Origin: Candidatus Flavonifractor merdavium
GTDB taxonomy: Bacteria; Bacillota; Clostridia; Oscillospirales; Oscillospiraceae
DNA length: 64,000 nucleotides
Assembly: GCA_019119335.1 (NCBI GenBank)
Contig: DWXF01000021.1
Coordinates: 1 to 64,000 of the forward strand
Direction of reading: 5' to 3'
The notes under the pieces were generated by a model. It made no database searches. It had not been told where the DNA came from and saw only the letters and a program-made list of their open reading frames with translations. The translations under genes were made by a program, and so were the position numbers. Below are positions 41,168 through 50,335 of the stretch, in pieces. How positions within the stretch are numbered: position 1 is the stretch's first letter; each line of letters opens with the position of its first letter.

Positions 41168-42220
41168 TCAGTTGTCGGCCAGCTGCTGGATCAGGCCGCA
41201 GGCCCGGTAGTTGACCAGCGGATACTCCACCAGCGGGACCCCCTTCTCCTTTGCCAGTTGATAGATGTGACCCAGATGCTCCTCATCCTCCATGCTGTGG
41301 ACCAGCATCTTCCAGGGCATCCGCCGCAGCAGCACCCGGGTGGCCTCCCCGATGCTGGGCTTCACCAGGTTGCGGTCGGCGATGGAAAAGGCCCGGCACA
41401 GCCCGTCCACCTCCTCCAGGGCGCTGAGGGCGGGGGGCGTCTCCTCCCCCTCCTCCTGGTCCTCCGGCTGGAAGTAGGCGGCCACCGCGTCGATAAACTG
41501 GTAGGTGAGGTCCTGCTCCAGCAGCCCTTCATAGAAGGCCGCGCCGTGGAAGTCGTGGTCGCCGATGATGTCCTTCCGGTAAAAGGTGCGGCTCAGCAGC
41601 CCGGACACGGTGGAATTGAGGCAGGAGCTGGCGATGAGGAAATCATCGTGGGTCCCCCACTTCTCCGCCAGCCGGGCCGGGTCGGACAGCACCGCCAGCC
41701 CGGCGCTGACGCCGGGGTACTCCTCCATGGCCCGGCTCAGCTCCCGCTGGATGGCCCCCTTGCCGGTCCAGCCGTCCACAAACTGGAGCTGCTCCGGCCG
41801 GTGGCGGGCCAGCAGATAGGCCATGGCGTTGCGGTCGATCCCCTTCCCCCGGATGATGGAAATGGTATAGTGCTTCACGTCGGCGTGGTAAAATTGGGCG
41901 ATATACCGCTTGAGCAGCACGCCGATGGAGGTGCCCGCCCGGGCCAGGGAGACCAGCACCGCGTCCGGCCCCTTGTCCCGCCAGATCTGCCTGGATACGG
42001 CGGCCACCGCCCGGGCGGTCATGGGGGCGTACCGGGCCAGGCCGTCGTGGTAGGCCGCCAGGTAGGCCGGCGACGGCTCGTACTCGATGGGCAGCATTTC
42101 GGAATAGTGGACTCCGCTCTGGATGCGCTTCTCCCGCTCCGCCGTGGGCAGGGGCTCCACCAGCCCGGTGATGTCCTTCAGCAGGATTTCCACATCCTGC
42201 GGCTTATAGGTACCAAACAT
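41168..42220 (-). CDS. StiP-like (PELOTA/cysteine-protease-annotated) Ter-operon protein
   Basis: 350 aa; ATG at 42220 with GGGAGG, overlapping the upstream gene by 17 bases. The protein has SLARAGTSIGVLLKRY and GIDRNAMAYLL segments and the FVDGWTGKGAIQREL stretch, typical of the family annotated as StiP (stress-induced protein) that accompanies TRSP-domain phosphoribosyltransferases. FVDGWTGKG looks like a phosphate-binding loop, consistent with a transferase instead of a protease. It probably takes part in making the Ter-associated metabolite together with the neighbouring PRTase and HAD. Confidence 0.75.
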   Translation of the reverse strand: MFGTYKPQDVEILLKDITGLVEPLPTAEREKRIQSGVHYSEMLPIEYEPSPAYLAAYHDGLARYAPMTARAVAAVSRQIWRDKGPDAVLVSLARAGTSIGVLLKRYIAQFYHADVKHYTISIIRGKGIDRNAMAYLLARHRPEQLQFVDGWTGKGAIQRELSRAMEEYPGVSAGLAVLSDPARLAEKWGTHDDFLIASSCLNSTVSGLLSRTFYRKDIIGDHDFHGAAFYEGLLEQDLTYQFIDAVAAYFQPEDQEEGEETPPALSALEEVDGLCRAFSIADRNLVKPSIGEATRVLLRRMPWKMLVHSMEDEEHLGHIYQLAKEKGVPLVEYPLVNYRACGLIQQLADN

Positions 42221-43346
42221 GTCGTCCTCCCTGGACATAAAAAACCTTCCGGCCCGCCTGGGGCGGGAAGGCCCCCAGCAGGCTGGCCAGCGCCCTGGTC
42301 CCCTCCACCGGCGTGTCGGAGACCACCACAATGGCGTCATAGCCGTCCATGTTGTAGAGATAGGTGGGGCGGGCCTCGTCATAAAAGCTGGGCAGCTTGG
42401 CCCCGGAGCGGATGGGGTAGTCCCCCCGGCCGCAGACGCCGATGGGGCTTCTGGTGGTGGCGTGGCAGCGGACCGCGCAGCCCCGCTCCTCCAGCATGGC
42501 CCCCAGCGTCAGGGCGGGGTACATGCACTCCTCCGTACCCAGCACCGCCACCCGGCTGCCCGCCGGGATGTCCCGGCCCGGCCCCGTGAGAAAGGCCCGG
42601 GCCAGCCGGGCGCAGTCAGCCTGGTAGCCGCCGATGGGCAGGCCCAGTCTGGGGTCGCCCTGTTTTCCACATTCCAGCTCCTGGCTGTGGAAAACTTCCG
42701 TAACCGGCTCCGCCGGAGGGGCCTCCGCCACCTCCAGGTCCGCCACCAGGGCGGCGTAGTCCTCCTGGGGGAGCTTGACCAGGTACTGGCTGCGGATGCC
42801 CGCCTCCTCCAGCAGCCGCTGGTTTTCCGGGGAGACCCGGTTGAGGATGGAGGCGGCCACGATCTGCTTGTCCCGCAGCTGGGGATACCGCCCCTCCAGC
42901 TCGGCCACCATGTTACGCAAGGTCTTTCCGGTGGAGATCTCATCGTCCACCAAAATCACCGTGTCCGTGGCCGCCAGCCACTCCGGCAGGCGGTCGCCGG
43001 GCAGCTTCTGCTCCACCGCGTGGCTGTGCTCCTCCAGAAATTCCAACCACTGACCGGCCTGGGGAAAGCGCTCCCGGGTGGTGTGGAGATAGACGCACTC
43101 CGGCCCCAGGGAGGCGGCCACCGCCGCGCCCACGGCGGTGGCGGTCTCCGCGAAGCCGAGCACCAATCTGGTGTTGGGATATTGCTTTGCCAGCAGCTCC
43201 CCCAGGGCCCCCATCATGGTCAGGGCCGCCGAGGGGCTTACCGGGATGTGCTTGGCCTGCAGCGGATTCACCAGCAGGTAGGGCCGCTTGCTGTTCTGAA
43301 ACCGCTTGGCCAGCCGCAGGGTATTTTCCTTGGTGTAATCAGGCAT
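42204..43346 (-). CDS. Phosphoribosyltransferase-TRSP domain protein
   Basis: 380 aa; ATG at 43346 after GTGAGGAAAA. The N-terminal half is a type I phosphoribosyltransferase with the PRPP motif VILVDDEISTGKT. The C-terminal half ends in the TRSP domain, named for the Thr-Arg-Ser-Pro motif seen here as HATTRSPIGV. In Ter-type stress operons this protein is thought to attach a base-like moiety to PRPP to make a nucleoside-like compound. It is followed by the overlapping StiP and HAD genes, the same module order as in other bacteria. Confidence 0.87.
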   Translation of the reverse strand: MPDYTKENTLRLAKRFQNSKRPYLLVNPLQAKHIPVSPSAALTMMGALGELLAKQYPNTRLVLGFAETATAVGAAVAASLGPECVYLHTTRERFPQAGQWLEFLEEHSHAVEQKLPGDRLPEWLAATDTVILVDDEISTGKTLRNMVAELEGRYPQLRDKQIVAASILNRVSPENQRLLEEAGIRSQYLVKLPQEDYAALVADLEVAEAPPAEPVTEVFHSQELECGKQGDPRLGLPIGGYQADCARLARAFLTGPGRDIPAGSRVAVLGTEECMYPALTLGAMLEERGCAVRCHATTRSPIGVCGRGDYPIRSGAKLPSFYDEARPTYLYNMDGYDAIVVVSDTPVEGTRALASLLGAFPPQAGRKVFYVQGGRHVWYL

Positions 43347-43363
43347 TCCAATTTTCCTCACTG

Positions 43364-43933
43364 TTATCGAGACTTTCGGCGGCCACCCAGCATAAAGCCG
43401 AAGGCCGTGCCGCACAGTCCGCCCACAATGTGCATCAGGTTGGCCACGTTATCCCGGACAAAGGCCATGGCGTACACCTCCTGGCCCAGGTACAAGGCGC
43501 CCACCAGCAACAGGGTCAGGGGAATCTTCCCCTCCCGCATGCCGGAGAGGGAGCCCAGCATAATGAGCATGAACACGATGCCGCTGGCCCCCAGCAGAGC
43601 GGTGCCTGGGAACAGAAGAAAGTGCAGCACGCCGGAGACCAGCGCCGTCAGGACAATGGCGGCCAGCAGGGAGCGGCTGCCGTACTTCTCCTCCATGGGG
43701 GGGCCCACCACCAGCAGCAGCAGCATGTTCCCCATAAAGTGGCTGCCGTCGGCGTGGCCCAGCACATGGCCCAGAAAGCGCACGTAGGTCAGGGGGTTGG
43801 CCAGAGAGGAGCGGTACACGGAGAACAGGGCGGAGGTGGTCCACCCCTTGGTGAGGTAGCCCAGCACCAGGGCCAGCAGGGAGAGAAAGAAGAAGCTGAG
43901 AATCACCGGCGAGTTATACTGTAATTTTTTCAT
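43364..43933 (-). CDS. Rhomboid-family intramembrane serine protease
   Basis: 189 aa with six hydrophobic helices, close to the minimal rhomboid. HxxxN appears as HFMGN in helix 2, the catalytic serine in LLGASGIVF, and the catalytic histidine in NLMHIVGGLCG. It cleaves membrane-spanning substrates within the bilayer. It lies between the P-type ATPase and the PRTase-TRSP gene; a hairpin at its 5' edge may lower its expression relative to upstream genes. Its presence in a Ter operon is not standard. Confidence 0.88.
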   Translation of the reverse strand: MKKLQYNSPVILSFFFLSLLALVLGYLTKGWTTSALFSVYRSSLANPLTYVRFLGHVLGHADGSHFMGNMLLLLVVGPPMEEKYGSRSLLAAIVLTALVSGVLHFLLFPGTALLGASGIVFMLIMLGSLSGMREGKIPLTLLLVGALYLGQEVYAMAFVRDNVANLMHIVGGLCGTAFGFMLGGRRKSR

Positions 43934-43954
43934 GCCACAGGGCCTCCCATGCTT

Positions 43955-43989
43955 GGAAAAGGGGTACTCCCTGGGGAGTACCCCTTTCC
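43955..43989 (-). terminator. Hairpin between the P-type ATPase and rhomboid genes
   Basis: GGAAAGGGGTACTCCCC/GGGAGTACCCCTTTTCC on the minus strand, immediately after the ATPase stop. It may terminate partially within the operon. Confidence 0.65.
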
Positions 43990-43993
43990 GGTT

Positions 43994-46636
43994 TTATTTC
44001 GGGGTGACAGCCTTCCGGATCATATCCACGGGGATCATGGTCACCGCCAGGATCCCCACCACCAGCCAGCCCACCGGCGGGAAGGGCACGCAGCTGAACA
44101 TGCTGCCAATCCACGCGCAGGCAGGCACCAGGGGGGCGTTGACGATCAGCGCCTGGATCACCACGATGGCGAGGAACACCTTCATGAAGCCGGTGTTCTC
44201 GTTCAGGCCCTTGAAGATGGCGAAGCCGTCGTCACGGACGTTGAAGCCGTTGAACAGGGCGCTCCAGATAAAGAGCACGAAATAGGCCGACAGCTTCTGC
44301 TCGGTGCTGGCGAAGAACTGGTTGAAGAAGGGGAGCTTCAGGAACAGGAAGCTGAGCACGGTGAGCCACAGGCCCATGGTGAGAATCTGCACCATCATGG
44401 GCTTGCTCACAATGCTCTCGTCCCGGCGGCGGGGCTTTTCGGTCATATACCGCTCCTGGGCCGGCTCGTTGCCCAGCATGATGGCCCCCAGGCCGTCCAT
44501 CACCAGATTGACGAACAGCAGATGGGTCACCTTCAGGGGCTCCTCCACCCCGAAGAAGGGGGAGATGGCGCTGACCACCACGGCGGCCACGTTGATCACC
44601 AGCTGGAACTTGCAGAACTTCAGGATGTTGTGGTAGATGGTCCGGCCGTACCAGATGGCGTCCTTGATGGACTTGAAGTTGTCGTCCAGAATGACGATCT
44701 TGCCGGCCTCCTTGGCGGCCTCGGTGCCGCTGCCCATGGCGAAGCCCACATCCGCCCGCTTCAGGGCGGGGGAGTCGTTGACGCCGTCGCCGGTCATGCC
44801 CACCACCAGGTTCATCTCCTGGCACAGGCGCACCATGCGGGACTTGTCGGTGGGCAGGGCCCGGGCGATGACCCGGATGCGGGGGATGATCTGCTTGACC
44901 TCCTCGTCGCTGAGCTCATTGAGCTGGGCGGAGGTGAGGGCCACGTCGTCCCCGGTCTTGAGCAGGCCGGCGTCGGTGGCGATGGCCACCGCGGTCTCCA
45001 GCCGGTCGCCGGTGATCATGACCACCTGGATGCCCGCCCCCTGAACGGCGGCGATGGCCTCCCGGGCCTCGGGGCGCACGTCGTCCCGGATGCCCACAAA
45101 GCCCACGATCACCGTGTCGTCGTTGATCTTGTTCTCGGTCATCTGCTGGTTGGAGTACCCGAAGGCCAGTACCCGCATGGACTTGCTGGCCAGCTCGTCG
45201 ATCTTGGCGTTGATGGCCCGCAGGGAGATGGGGTGCTCCTCCCCGCTGAGGCTGAGGTATTTGGTGGAGGCGTTCAGCAGCCGCTCGGGAGCGCCCTTGT
45301 AGAAGGTCTTTTTCAGCTCGCCCAGGTAGGCCTGGCTGAACTTGTTGGCGGAGTTGAAGCCCTGGGAGAGAGTGACGGTGCAGGAGCTCTCCAGCTTGCC
45401 GAACAGCTCCTGTCCCAGGAATTTCATCAGCGCCTGGTCGGTGGCGTTGCCGCCGATGACGTTGCCGGAGGCGTCAAACATGGACTGGCTGTTCTTGCCG
45501 ATGGCCAGGTCCACCAGGCCCTTGATCTTGCCGTGCTGGGGCAGCTCGGCCAGGGGGATGGTGATGCCGTCCCCGGTGAAGAACTCCACCACCTCCAGCC
45601 GGCCCTTGGTGATGGTGCCCGTCTTGTCGCTGAACAGGATGTTCAGCGAGCCGGCGGTCTCGATGCCCTCGGCCTTGCGCACCAGCACATTGTGGTCCAG
45701 CATCTTGCTGGTGTTCTGCATCAGCACCAGGGAGATCATCAGCGGCAGGCCCTCGGGCACCGCGCACACGATGATGACCACCGCCAGGGACACCGCCTCC
45801 ACCACGTCCTTGATGATCTCGGTGGCGCCGGTGTCCAGGTAGGGGCCGATGCCGCCGGCGGAAATGACATAGAAGGCCAGGTACATGGCGGCGATGACCA
45901 CGGCGCCGATATAGCCGAATCTGGAGATCAGGCCCGCCAGGTTGGAGAGCTTCACCTTCAGGGGGGAGTCGGGCTCCTCATCCTGCATCTCCTCGGCCAT
46001 TTTGCCCATCATGGTGGCAAGGCCCACCTTCTGCACGTCCAGCACGCCCTCGCCGTCAAAGAGCACGGCTCCGCGGAACAGGGAGTGCTTGTCCACAAAG
46101 GTGTCGCCGGTGATCTCGTCGGCCAGGCGGAACTCTCCCGGGGCCGCCGTCTTGGAGCACTCCTCCGCCTCGCCGTTCAGGGCGGAGTTGTCCACCTTGA
46201 TGTGGCCGTGAATGAGCACGCCGTCGGCGGGGATCTTGTCGCCGGACTGGAGCAGGACCTTGTCCCCCACCACCACGTCGTCCATGTCGATGACGGCCAC
46301 GACGCCGTTGCGGTAGACCTTACACTGGTCCTTTTTGGTGCTGTCCTTCAGCTGGCGGTACTTGGTGTCGCTGGCCACTCCGGTTTTGGCCGAGACAAAG
46401 GCCACGATCAGGATGGCCACAATGGTGCCGATGGGTTCGTAGATGTCCGCGTAGCCCAGAACACACATGACGATCATCAAAACCGCGATCGCCAGGAGGA
46501 TCCGGATCATGGGATCGCCGAAGGTCTCCTTGAACTCCGCCCAAAATGTGGTGGGTTCTGAGTCTGGAATCACGTTGCTGCCGTATTTTTCTCGAGATTC
46601 GGCAACCTCTTTGTCCGAAAGCCCGTTATAGTGCAT
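43994..46636 (-). CDS. P-type Ca2+-transporting ATPase (PMCA/SERCA-like)
   Basis: 880 aa. Phosphorylation site SDKTGTITKG, the PEGLP helix-4 motif of Ca2+ pumps, hinge TGDGVNDSPALKRADVG, and about ten membrane helices. The actuator loop that is normally TGES reads NGEA (VDNSALNGEAEE), which is unusual because the glutamate is kept but Thr and Ser are lost. The family expels Ca2+ (or Mn2+) using ATP. Its place inside the Ter operon, after four Ter-domain genes that bind calcium, suggests metal export linked to the stress response. TerC, the usual membrane partner, is absent here. Confidence 0.9.
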   Translation of the reverse strand: MHYNGLSDKEVAESREKYGSNVIPDSEPTTFWAEFKETFGDPMIRILLAIAVLMIVMCVLGYADIYEPIGTIVAILIVAFVSAKTGVASDTKYRQLKDSTKKDQCKVYRNGVVAVIDMDDVVVGDKVLLQSGDKIPADGVLIHGHIKVDNSALNGEAEECSKTAAPGEFRLADEITGDTFVDKHSLFRGAVLFDGEGVLDVQKVGLATMMGKMAEEMQDEEPDSPLKVKLSNLAGLISRFGYIGAVVIAAMYLAFYVISAGGIGPYLDTGATEIIKDVVEAVSLAVVIIVCAVPEGLPLMISLVLMQNTSKMLDHNVLVRKAEGIETAGSLNILFSDKTGTITKGRLEVVEFFTGDGITIPLAELPQHGKIKGLVDLAIGKNSQSMFDASGNVIGGNATDQALMKFLGQELFGKLESSCTVTLSQGFNSANKFSQAYLGELKKTFYKGAPERLLNASTKYLSLSGEEHPISLRAINAKIDELASKSMRVLAFGYSNQQMTENKINDDTVIVGFVGIRDDVRPEAREAIAAVQGAGIQVVMITGDRLETAVAIATDAGLLKTGDDVALTSAQLNELSDEEVKQIIPRIRVIARALPTDKSRMVRLCQEMNLVVGMTGDGVNDSPALKRADVGFAMGSGTEAAKEAGKIVILDDNFKSIKDAIWYGRTIYHNILKFCKFQLVINVAAVVVSAISPFFGVEEPLKVTHLLFVNLVMDGLGAIMLGNEPAQERYMTEKPRRRDESIVSKPMMVQILTMGLWLTVLSFLFLKLPFFNQFFASTEQKLSAYFVLFIWSALFNGFNVRDDGFAIFKGLNENTGFMKVFLAIVVIQALIVNAPLVPACAWIGSMFSCVPFPPVGWLVVGILAVTMIPVDMIRKAVTPK

Positions 46637-46657
46637 AGTTTATTCTCCCGTATACAC

Positions 46658-46698
46658 AGGAAAAGAGAAGCCAGGTGCAACGCCGCTTCTCTCTCCTG
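46658..46698 (-). terminator. Hairpin after terD (partial terminator)
   Basis: AGAGAAGC/GCTTCTCT with flanking AGGA/TCCT pairing and a TTTTCC run on the minus strand, between terD and the P-type ATPase. Confidence 0.5.
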
Positions 46699-46728
46699 TT
46701 TTCTATGTTGTCAAACAGAAATGAATGC

Positions 46729-47334
46729 TTACATATACCGCCGGCACAGCTCGGGCAGGCCGGGGTCGGTGGTGGCCTGACCGATGGCGTTGAACTTCCA
46801 CTCGCCGTTGTGGCGGTAGGCCTCGCCGAAGATCATGGCGGTCATGCCGTCATAGTTCTCCGACAGGTTGTACCGGCACAGCTCCTGGTTGTTGCGGGCG
46901 TCCATGATGTGGATGAAGGCGTTGCGGATCATGCCGAAATGCTGGTTGCGCTGCACCGCCTGATAGATGTTTACCACAAACACGATACGGTCATACTCGG
47001 CGGGCACCTGCTGGAGCTGAATGACGATCTGCTCGTCGTCCCCCGCGCCCGCGCCGGTCAGGTTGTCGCCCATGTGCCGCACCGCCCCGGTGGGGTGCTG
47101 CAGGTTGCCGAAATAGATGACGTCCTTTCCGTCCAGCAGCCTTCCGCCCCGCAGCATGACGGCGGAGGCGTCGCAGTCGATGGCCTGGGGCTTGGAGCCG
47201 AACAGGCCGCCCAGCAGGCCGCCCTTGCTGGCCTGGGCCTCATCCCAGCCCAGACCCACAATCACCTGGTTCAGACCCTCCTGGCCCTCCTTGGTCAGGC
47301 TGACCTTCTGGCCTTTTTGCAAACTAACAGACAT
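46729..47334 (-). CDS. terD: TerD-family protein with insertion
   Basis: 201 aa, AAGGAGG before ATG. TerD core: [25 protein letters not shown] and the C-terminal [15 protein letters not shown]. Compared with the two 193-aa paralogues in this operon it has a Gly/Leu-rich insertion (KGGLLGGLFGSKPQ) and replaces the first Ca2+-site DLDAAAF by DCDASAV. TerD proteins are cytosolic Ca2+-binding beta-sandwich proteins implicated in tellurite, phage and envelope stress responses. Confidence 0.9.
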   Translation of the reverse strand: MSVSLQKGQKVSLTKEGQEGLNQVIVGLGWDEAQASKGGLLGGLFGSKPQAIDCDASAVMLRGGRLLDGKDVIYFGNLQHPTGAVRHMGDNLTGAGAGDDEQIVIQLQQVPAEYDRIVFVVNIYQAVQRNQHFGMIRNAFIHIMDARNNQELCRYNLSENYDGMTAMIFGEAYRHNGEWKFNAIGQATTDPGLPELCRRYM

Positions 47335-47346
47335 GGTTTTTCCTCC

Positions 47347-47958
47347 TTATTTTCTCCCGGCAGTCCAGGACAGGCCCCAGTGGAAGGCCTCGTCCAGGTC
47401 CCGGTGGCCCTGGTAAAACTGGACGATCTTCTCCACGCTGAAGGTCTCGTCGTTGATGTTTTCCAGCAGCACCAGGCCGCACATAATCTTTTGGGAGCTA
47501 TACTCGTCCATCTTCACGATCAGGTCCTCGGCCCCGGGATAGCGGATGGTGACCACCGCATCGGCCTGCTGCCAGTTGGCAACCCCCTCGTAGATGTAGG
47601 TATAGACCAGCACCCGCTGGATTTCAGCGATGCGGTTGCCGTCAATGCGCAGATTCTCCCCGGTGGTCACCGCGCCGGTGCGGTCGTCCCCGTCCAGAGC
47701 GATGTAGGGCTCCCGCTGGAGGGAGCCGAAGGCGTTGCCCAGGGCCTGGACGGCACCTTTTCTGCCGTTTTTCAGCTCAAACAGGCAACCCAGGTCCAAA
47801 TCAATACCGCCGGAGTTCTTGGAGCCCATCAAGCTGGCGAAAAAGCCCTGCTTGGCGGGCTTGCTGTTCCAGTTCAGATTGACCAGAATCTCTCCCAGGC
47901 CGGCATTCTGCTTCTTTTGCAGATTGACCTTTTTTCCCTTTTCCAGACTGATGGCCAT
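47347..47958 (-). CDS. terA: TerA-like tellurium resistance protein
   Basis: 203 aa, AAGGAGG before ATG. The N-terminus shares KGKKVNL with TerD, but the body has the TerA signature LDGDDRTGAV, YIYEGVANWQQADAVVTI and GHRDLDEAFHWGLSW. The inserted ASLMGSKNSGG region mirrors that of the neighbouring terD. It is probably a partner of the TerD proteins in a membrane-associated complex. Confidence 0.87.
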   Translation of the reverse strand: MAISLEKGKKVNLQKKQNAGLGEILVNLNWNSKPAKQGFFASLMGSKNSGGIDLDLGCLFELKNGRKGAVQALGNAFGSLQREPYIALDGDDRTGAVTTGENLRIDGNRIAEIQRVLVYTYIYEGVANWQQADAVVTIRYPGAEDLIVKMDEYSSQKIMCGLVLLENINDETFSVEKIVQFYQGHRDLDEAFHWGLSWTAGRK

Positions 47959-47968
47959 GGCTTCCTCC

Positions 47969-48550
47969 TTATTCCACCTCGACCCCGTAGTTGGCGCACA
48001 GGGCCGCCAGGCCGCCCTGATAGCCGCTGCCGATGGCGTTGAATTTCCACTCGCCGTTGTTCTTGTAGAGCTCGCCGAACACCGCCGCCGTCTCGATGGA
48101 GAAGTCCTCCCCCAGATCGTAGCGCAGCAGCTCCTGTCCGTTGGTCTCGTCGTAGATGCGGATGAAGGCGTTGTTCACCTGGCCGAAATTCTGCCGGCGC
48201 TCCTCCGCCTCATAGATGGTGACGGTGAAGGCCACCCGGGTGACGTTGTCGGGCAGGCGGCTCAGGTCCACCTTGATCTGCTCGTCGTCCCCGTCGCCCA
48301 CGCCGGTCAGGTTGTCGCCCAGGTGCTCCACCCCGCCGGAGGGGTCCTTCTGGTTGCCGTAGAACACAAAGTCCTCGCTGCGGGCGGTCTTGCCGTTGTC
48401 CCCCAGCAGGAAGGCAGCCGCGTCCAGGTCGAAGGCTCCGCCGGTGTCAAAGGCGTTCACGTCCCAGCCCAGGCCCACCACCACACGGGTCAGACCCGGA
48501 TTGTCCTTGGTGAGGCTCACTTTCTGGCCTTTTTTCAGATTAACAGGCAT
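47969..48550 (-). CDS. terD: TerD-family protein
   Basis: 193 aa, AAGGAGG before ATG. Canonical Ter[32 protein letters not shown] with Ca2+-site aspartates, [18 protein letters not shown], and [15 protein letters not shown]. It is the nearest paralogue of the next gene upstream, so a recent duplication is likely. Confidence 0.93.
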   Translation of the reverse strand: MPVNLKKGQKVSLTKDNPGLTRVVVGLGWDVNAFDTGGAFDLDAAAFLLGDNGKTARSEDFVFYGNQKDPSGGVEHLGDNLTGVGDGDDEQIKVDLSRLPDNVTRVAFTVTIYEAEERRQNFGQVNNAFIRIYDETNGQELLRYDLGEDFSIETAAVFGELYKNNGEWKFNAIGSGYQGGLAALCANYGVEVE

Positions 48551-48564
48551 GATCGGTTTCCTCC

Positions 48565-49146
48565 TTACGCAACTTCAATTCCGTAGTGGCCGCACAGAGC
48601 CGCCAGGCCGCCCTGGAAGCCGCTGCCGATGGCGTTGAACTTCCACTCGCCGTTGTGCCGGTACAGCTCGCCCACCACGATGGCGGTCTCGATGGAGAAA
48701 TCCTCCCCCAGGTCGTACCGGATCAGGTCGGCGCCGGACACCATATCCTGGATGTGGATATAGGCGTTGGACACCTGGCCGAAGTTCTGGTTGCGGCTCT
48801 CGGCGTCATAGATGGTGACGGTAAAGGCGATGCGCTCCACGTTGGCGGGCACCTGGGACAGATCCACCACGATCTGCTCGTCGTCGCCGTCGCCCTCGCC
48901 GGTCAGGTTGTCGCCCATGTGCTTGACCGAGCCGCTGGTGTGCTCCAGGTTGCCGTAGAACACAAATTCCTTCTCGGTGGGGCACTTGCCGGAGGCGTTG
49001 GTCATGAAAGCCGCCGCGTCCAGGTCGAAGGCCGCCCCGGAGTCATAGGCGTTCACGTCCCAGCCCAGGCCCACCACGATCTTGGTCAGTCCCGGATTGC
49101 CCTTGGTCAGGTCTACTTTCTGTCCCTTGGTCAGATTGATCGGCAT
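48565..49146 (-). CDS. terD: TerD-family protein
   Basis: 193 aa, AAGGAGG before [43 protein letters not shown] and [15 protein letters not shown] are the full TerD set with all Ca2+-site acidic residues. First of four Ter-domain genes in a row after TelA. Confidence 0.93.
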   Translation of the reverse strand: MPINLTKGQKVDLTKGNPGLTKIVVGLGWDVNAYDSGAAFDLDAAAFMTNASGKCPTEKEFVFYGNLEHTSGSVKHMGDNLTGEGDGDDEQIVVDLSQVPANVERIAFTVTIYDAESRNQNFGQVSNAYIHIQDMVSGADLIRYDLGEDFSIETAIVVGELYRHNGEWKFNAIGSGFQGGLAALCGHYGIEVA

Positions 49147-49178
49147 AGTGATATCCTCCTTATTCCCAAATCGTTTCT

Positions 49179-50333
49179 TTATTTCTTCTCAGGCATACTG
49201 TACCTGGAGTTGAAATCGGCCTTGATGGCCTCCAGCCGCTTCTGGTCGTCCACCCGCTGCTTGCGGGCGTTCTCCTGGATCTGCCGGGTCTCGTCGATGC
49301 CGGAGACGATGGTCTGCCAGGTCCGCTCCAGAGTCTCGATCTTGATGGAGCTGCCCGAGGCCAGCCGGGCGGTCATCTTGGACTGCTCGGCGGTGTTCTG
49401 GGCGTTGCGGATGAGCATTTCGTTGGTCTTTTCGTCCAGGGCGGACATGGCCTCGGCCTGGATGCGCTGGCGCTTGAGCATGATGGCCTGGGTGAGGGCC
49501 TGCTTGAATACCGGCAGGGTGATGATGAAGGCGGAGTTGATCTTGCGCACCAGGTTCATGTTGCTGAACTGCATGGTCTTGATCATGGGGATGGCCTGCA
49601 TGGCCACACTCTCCGCCGTGCGCAGGTCCTGGGTGCGCTGCTCCAGCATCATCAGGGCCTGGTTCAGGCTGGTCAGCTCGAACTGGATGGAGTTGTCGCC
49701 GCTGGCCTCCATGTCGGCCTGCCGCTGGGCGATGTAGGCCTCCAGCTCCCGGCAGCCCTGCTCTCCTGCCAGGATGTACTTCACCAGCTCGTGGTAGTAG
49801 TTCACGTTGGCCTGGAACATCTCCTCCAGCTTGCGGTTGGACTGCTTGATCTCCGACTCGTACTGCTTGAGCTGGACGTAGATCTTGTCCACCTCCTGGC
49901 CCATGGTGTGGTACTTGGCCAGGATCTTGTCCAGCTGCTTGCGGAGATTGCCGAAGAGCTTGCCGAACAGGCCGGGGTTTTCCTTGATCTCCTCGATGTC
50001 GAACTTGTCCATGATCTTGGCCAGGGTGGTGAGCATGGCGCTGGACTCGTCCAGCTGGGACATGTTCATGCTGTTGAGCACCACGTCGGAGCACTTGGAG
50101 ATCTCCTCCGCCGCCCCCGCACCGAAGGTGACGATGGTCTCCAGGTTATAGACCTCGATCTGGCTGGCCAGCCGGTCCACCTCGGGGGAGTTGGTCAGGG
50201 CCTGGCTCATCTCCTGGCGGTCGGCCACAATGTCATACTGCTGATAGTTTTCCTGCTCCGCCGGGGGAGCGGCCGCGGCCTGCCCCTGGTCGGGAAGGGC
50301 GTTGGGGGTGGGTCTGCTGAAATCCAATCCCAT
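49179..50333 (-). CDS. telA: TelA-family toxic anion resistance protein
   Basis: 384 aa; the ATG at 50333 has AAGGAG at a 9-nt spacing, preferred over an ATG two codons earlier. It is almost entirely helical with long coiled-coil stretches ([38 protein letters not shown]). Residues ~70-360 match TelA/KlaA/YceH proteins linked to tellurite, colicin and phage tolerance. It lies 2 bases after the YceG stop, the same gene pair as yceG-yceH of Bacillus. Confidence 0.9.
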   Translation of the reverse strand: MGLDFSRPTPNALPDQGQAAAAPPAEQENYQQYDIVADRQEMSQALTNSPEVDRLASQIEVYNLETIVTFGAGAAEEISKCSDVVLNSMNMSQLDESSAMLTTLAKIMDKFDIEEIKENPGLFGKLFGNLRKQLDKILAKYHTMGQEVDKIYVQLKQYESEIKQSNRKLEEMFQANVNYYHELVKYILAGEQGCRELEAYIAQRQADMEASGDNSIQFELTSLNQALMMLEQRTQDLRTAESVAMQAIPMIKTMQFSNMNLVRKINSAFIITLPVFKQALTQAIMLKRQRIQAEAMSALDEKTNEMLIRNAQNTAEQSKMTARLASGSSIKIETLERTWQTIVSGIDETRQIQENARKQRVDDQKRLEAIKADFNSRYSMPEKK

Positions 50334-50335
50334 AG

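Noticed and set aside
43949-46561. 870-codon open frame on the + strand opposite the P-type ATPase
   Set aside because: It is His/Gly/Val-rich low-complexity antisense of a clearly real gene, with no ribosome binding site or family motif; long antisense frames are common in this GC-rich DNA.
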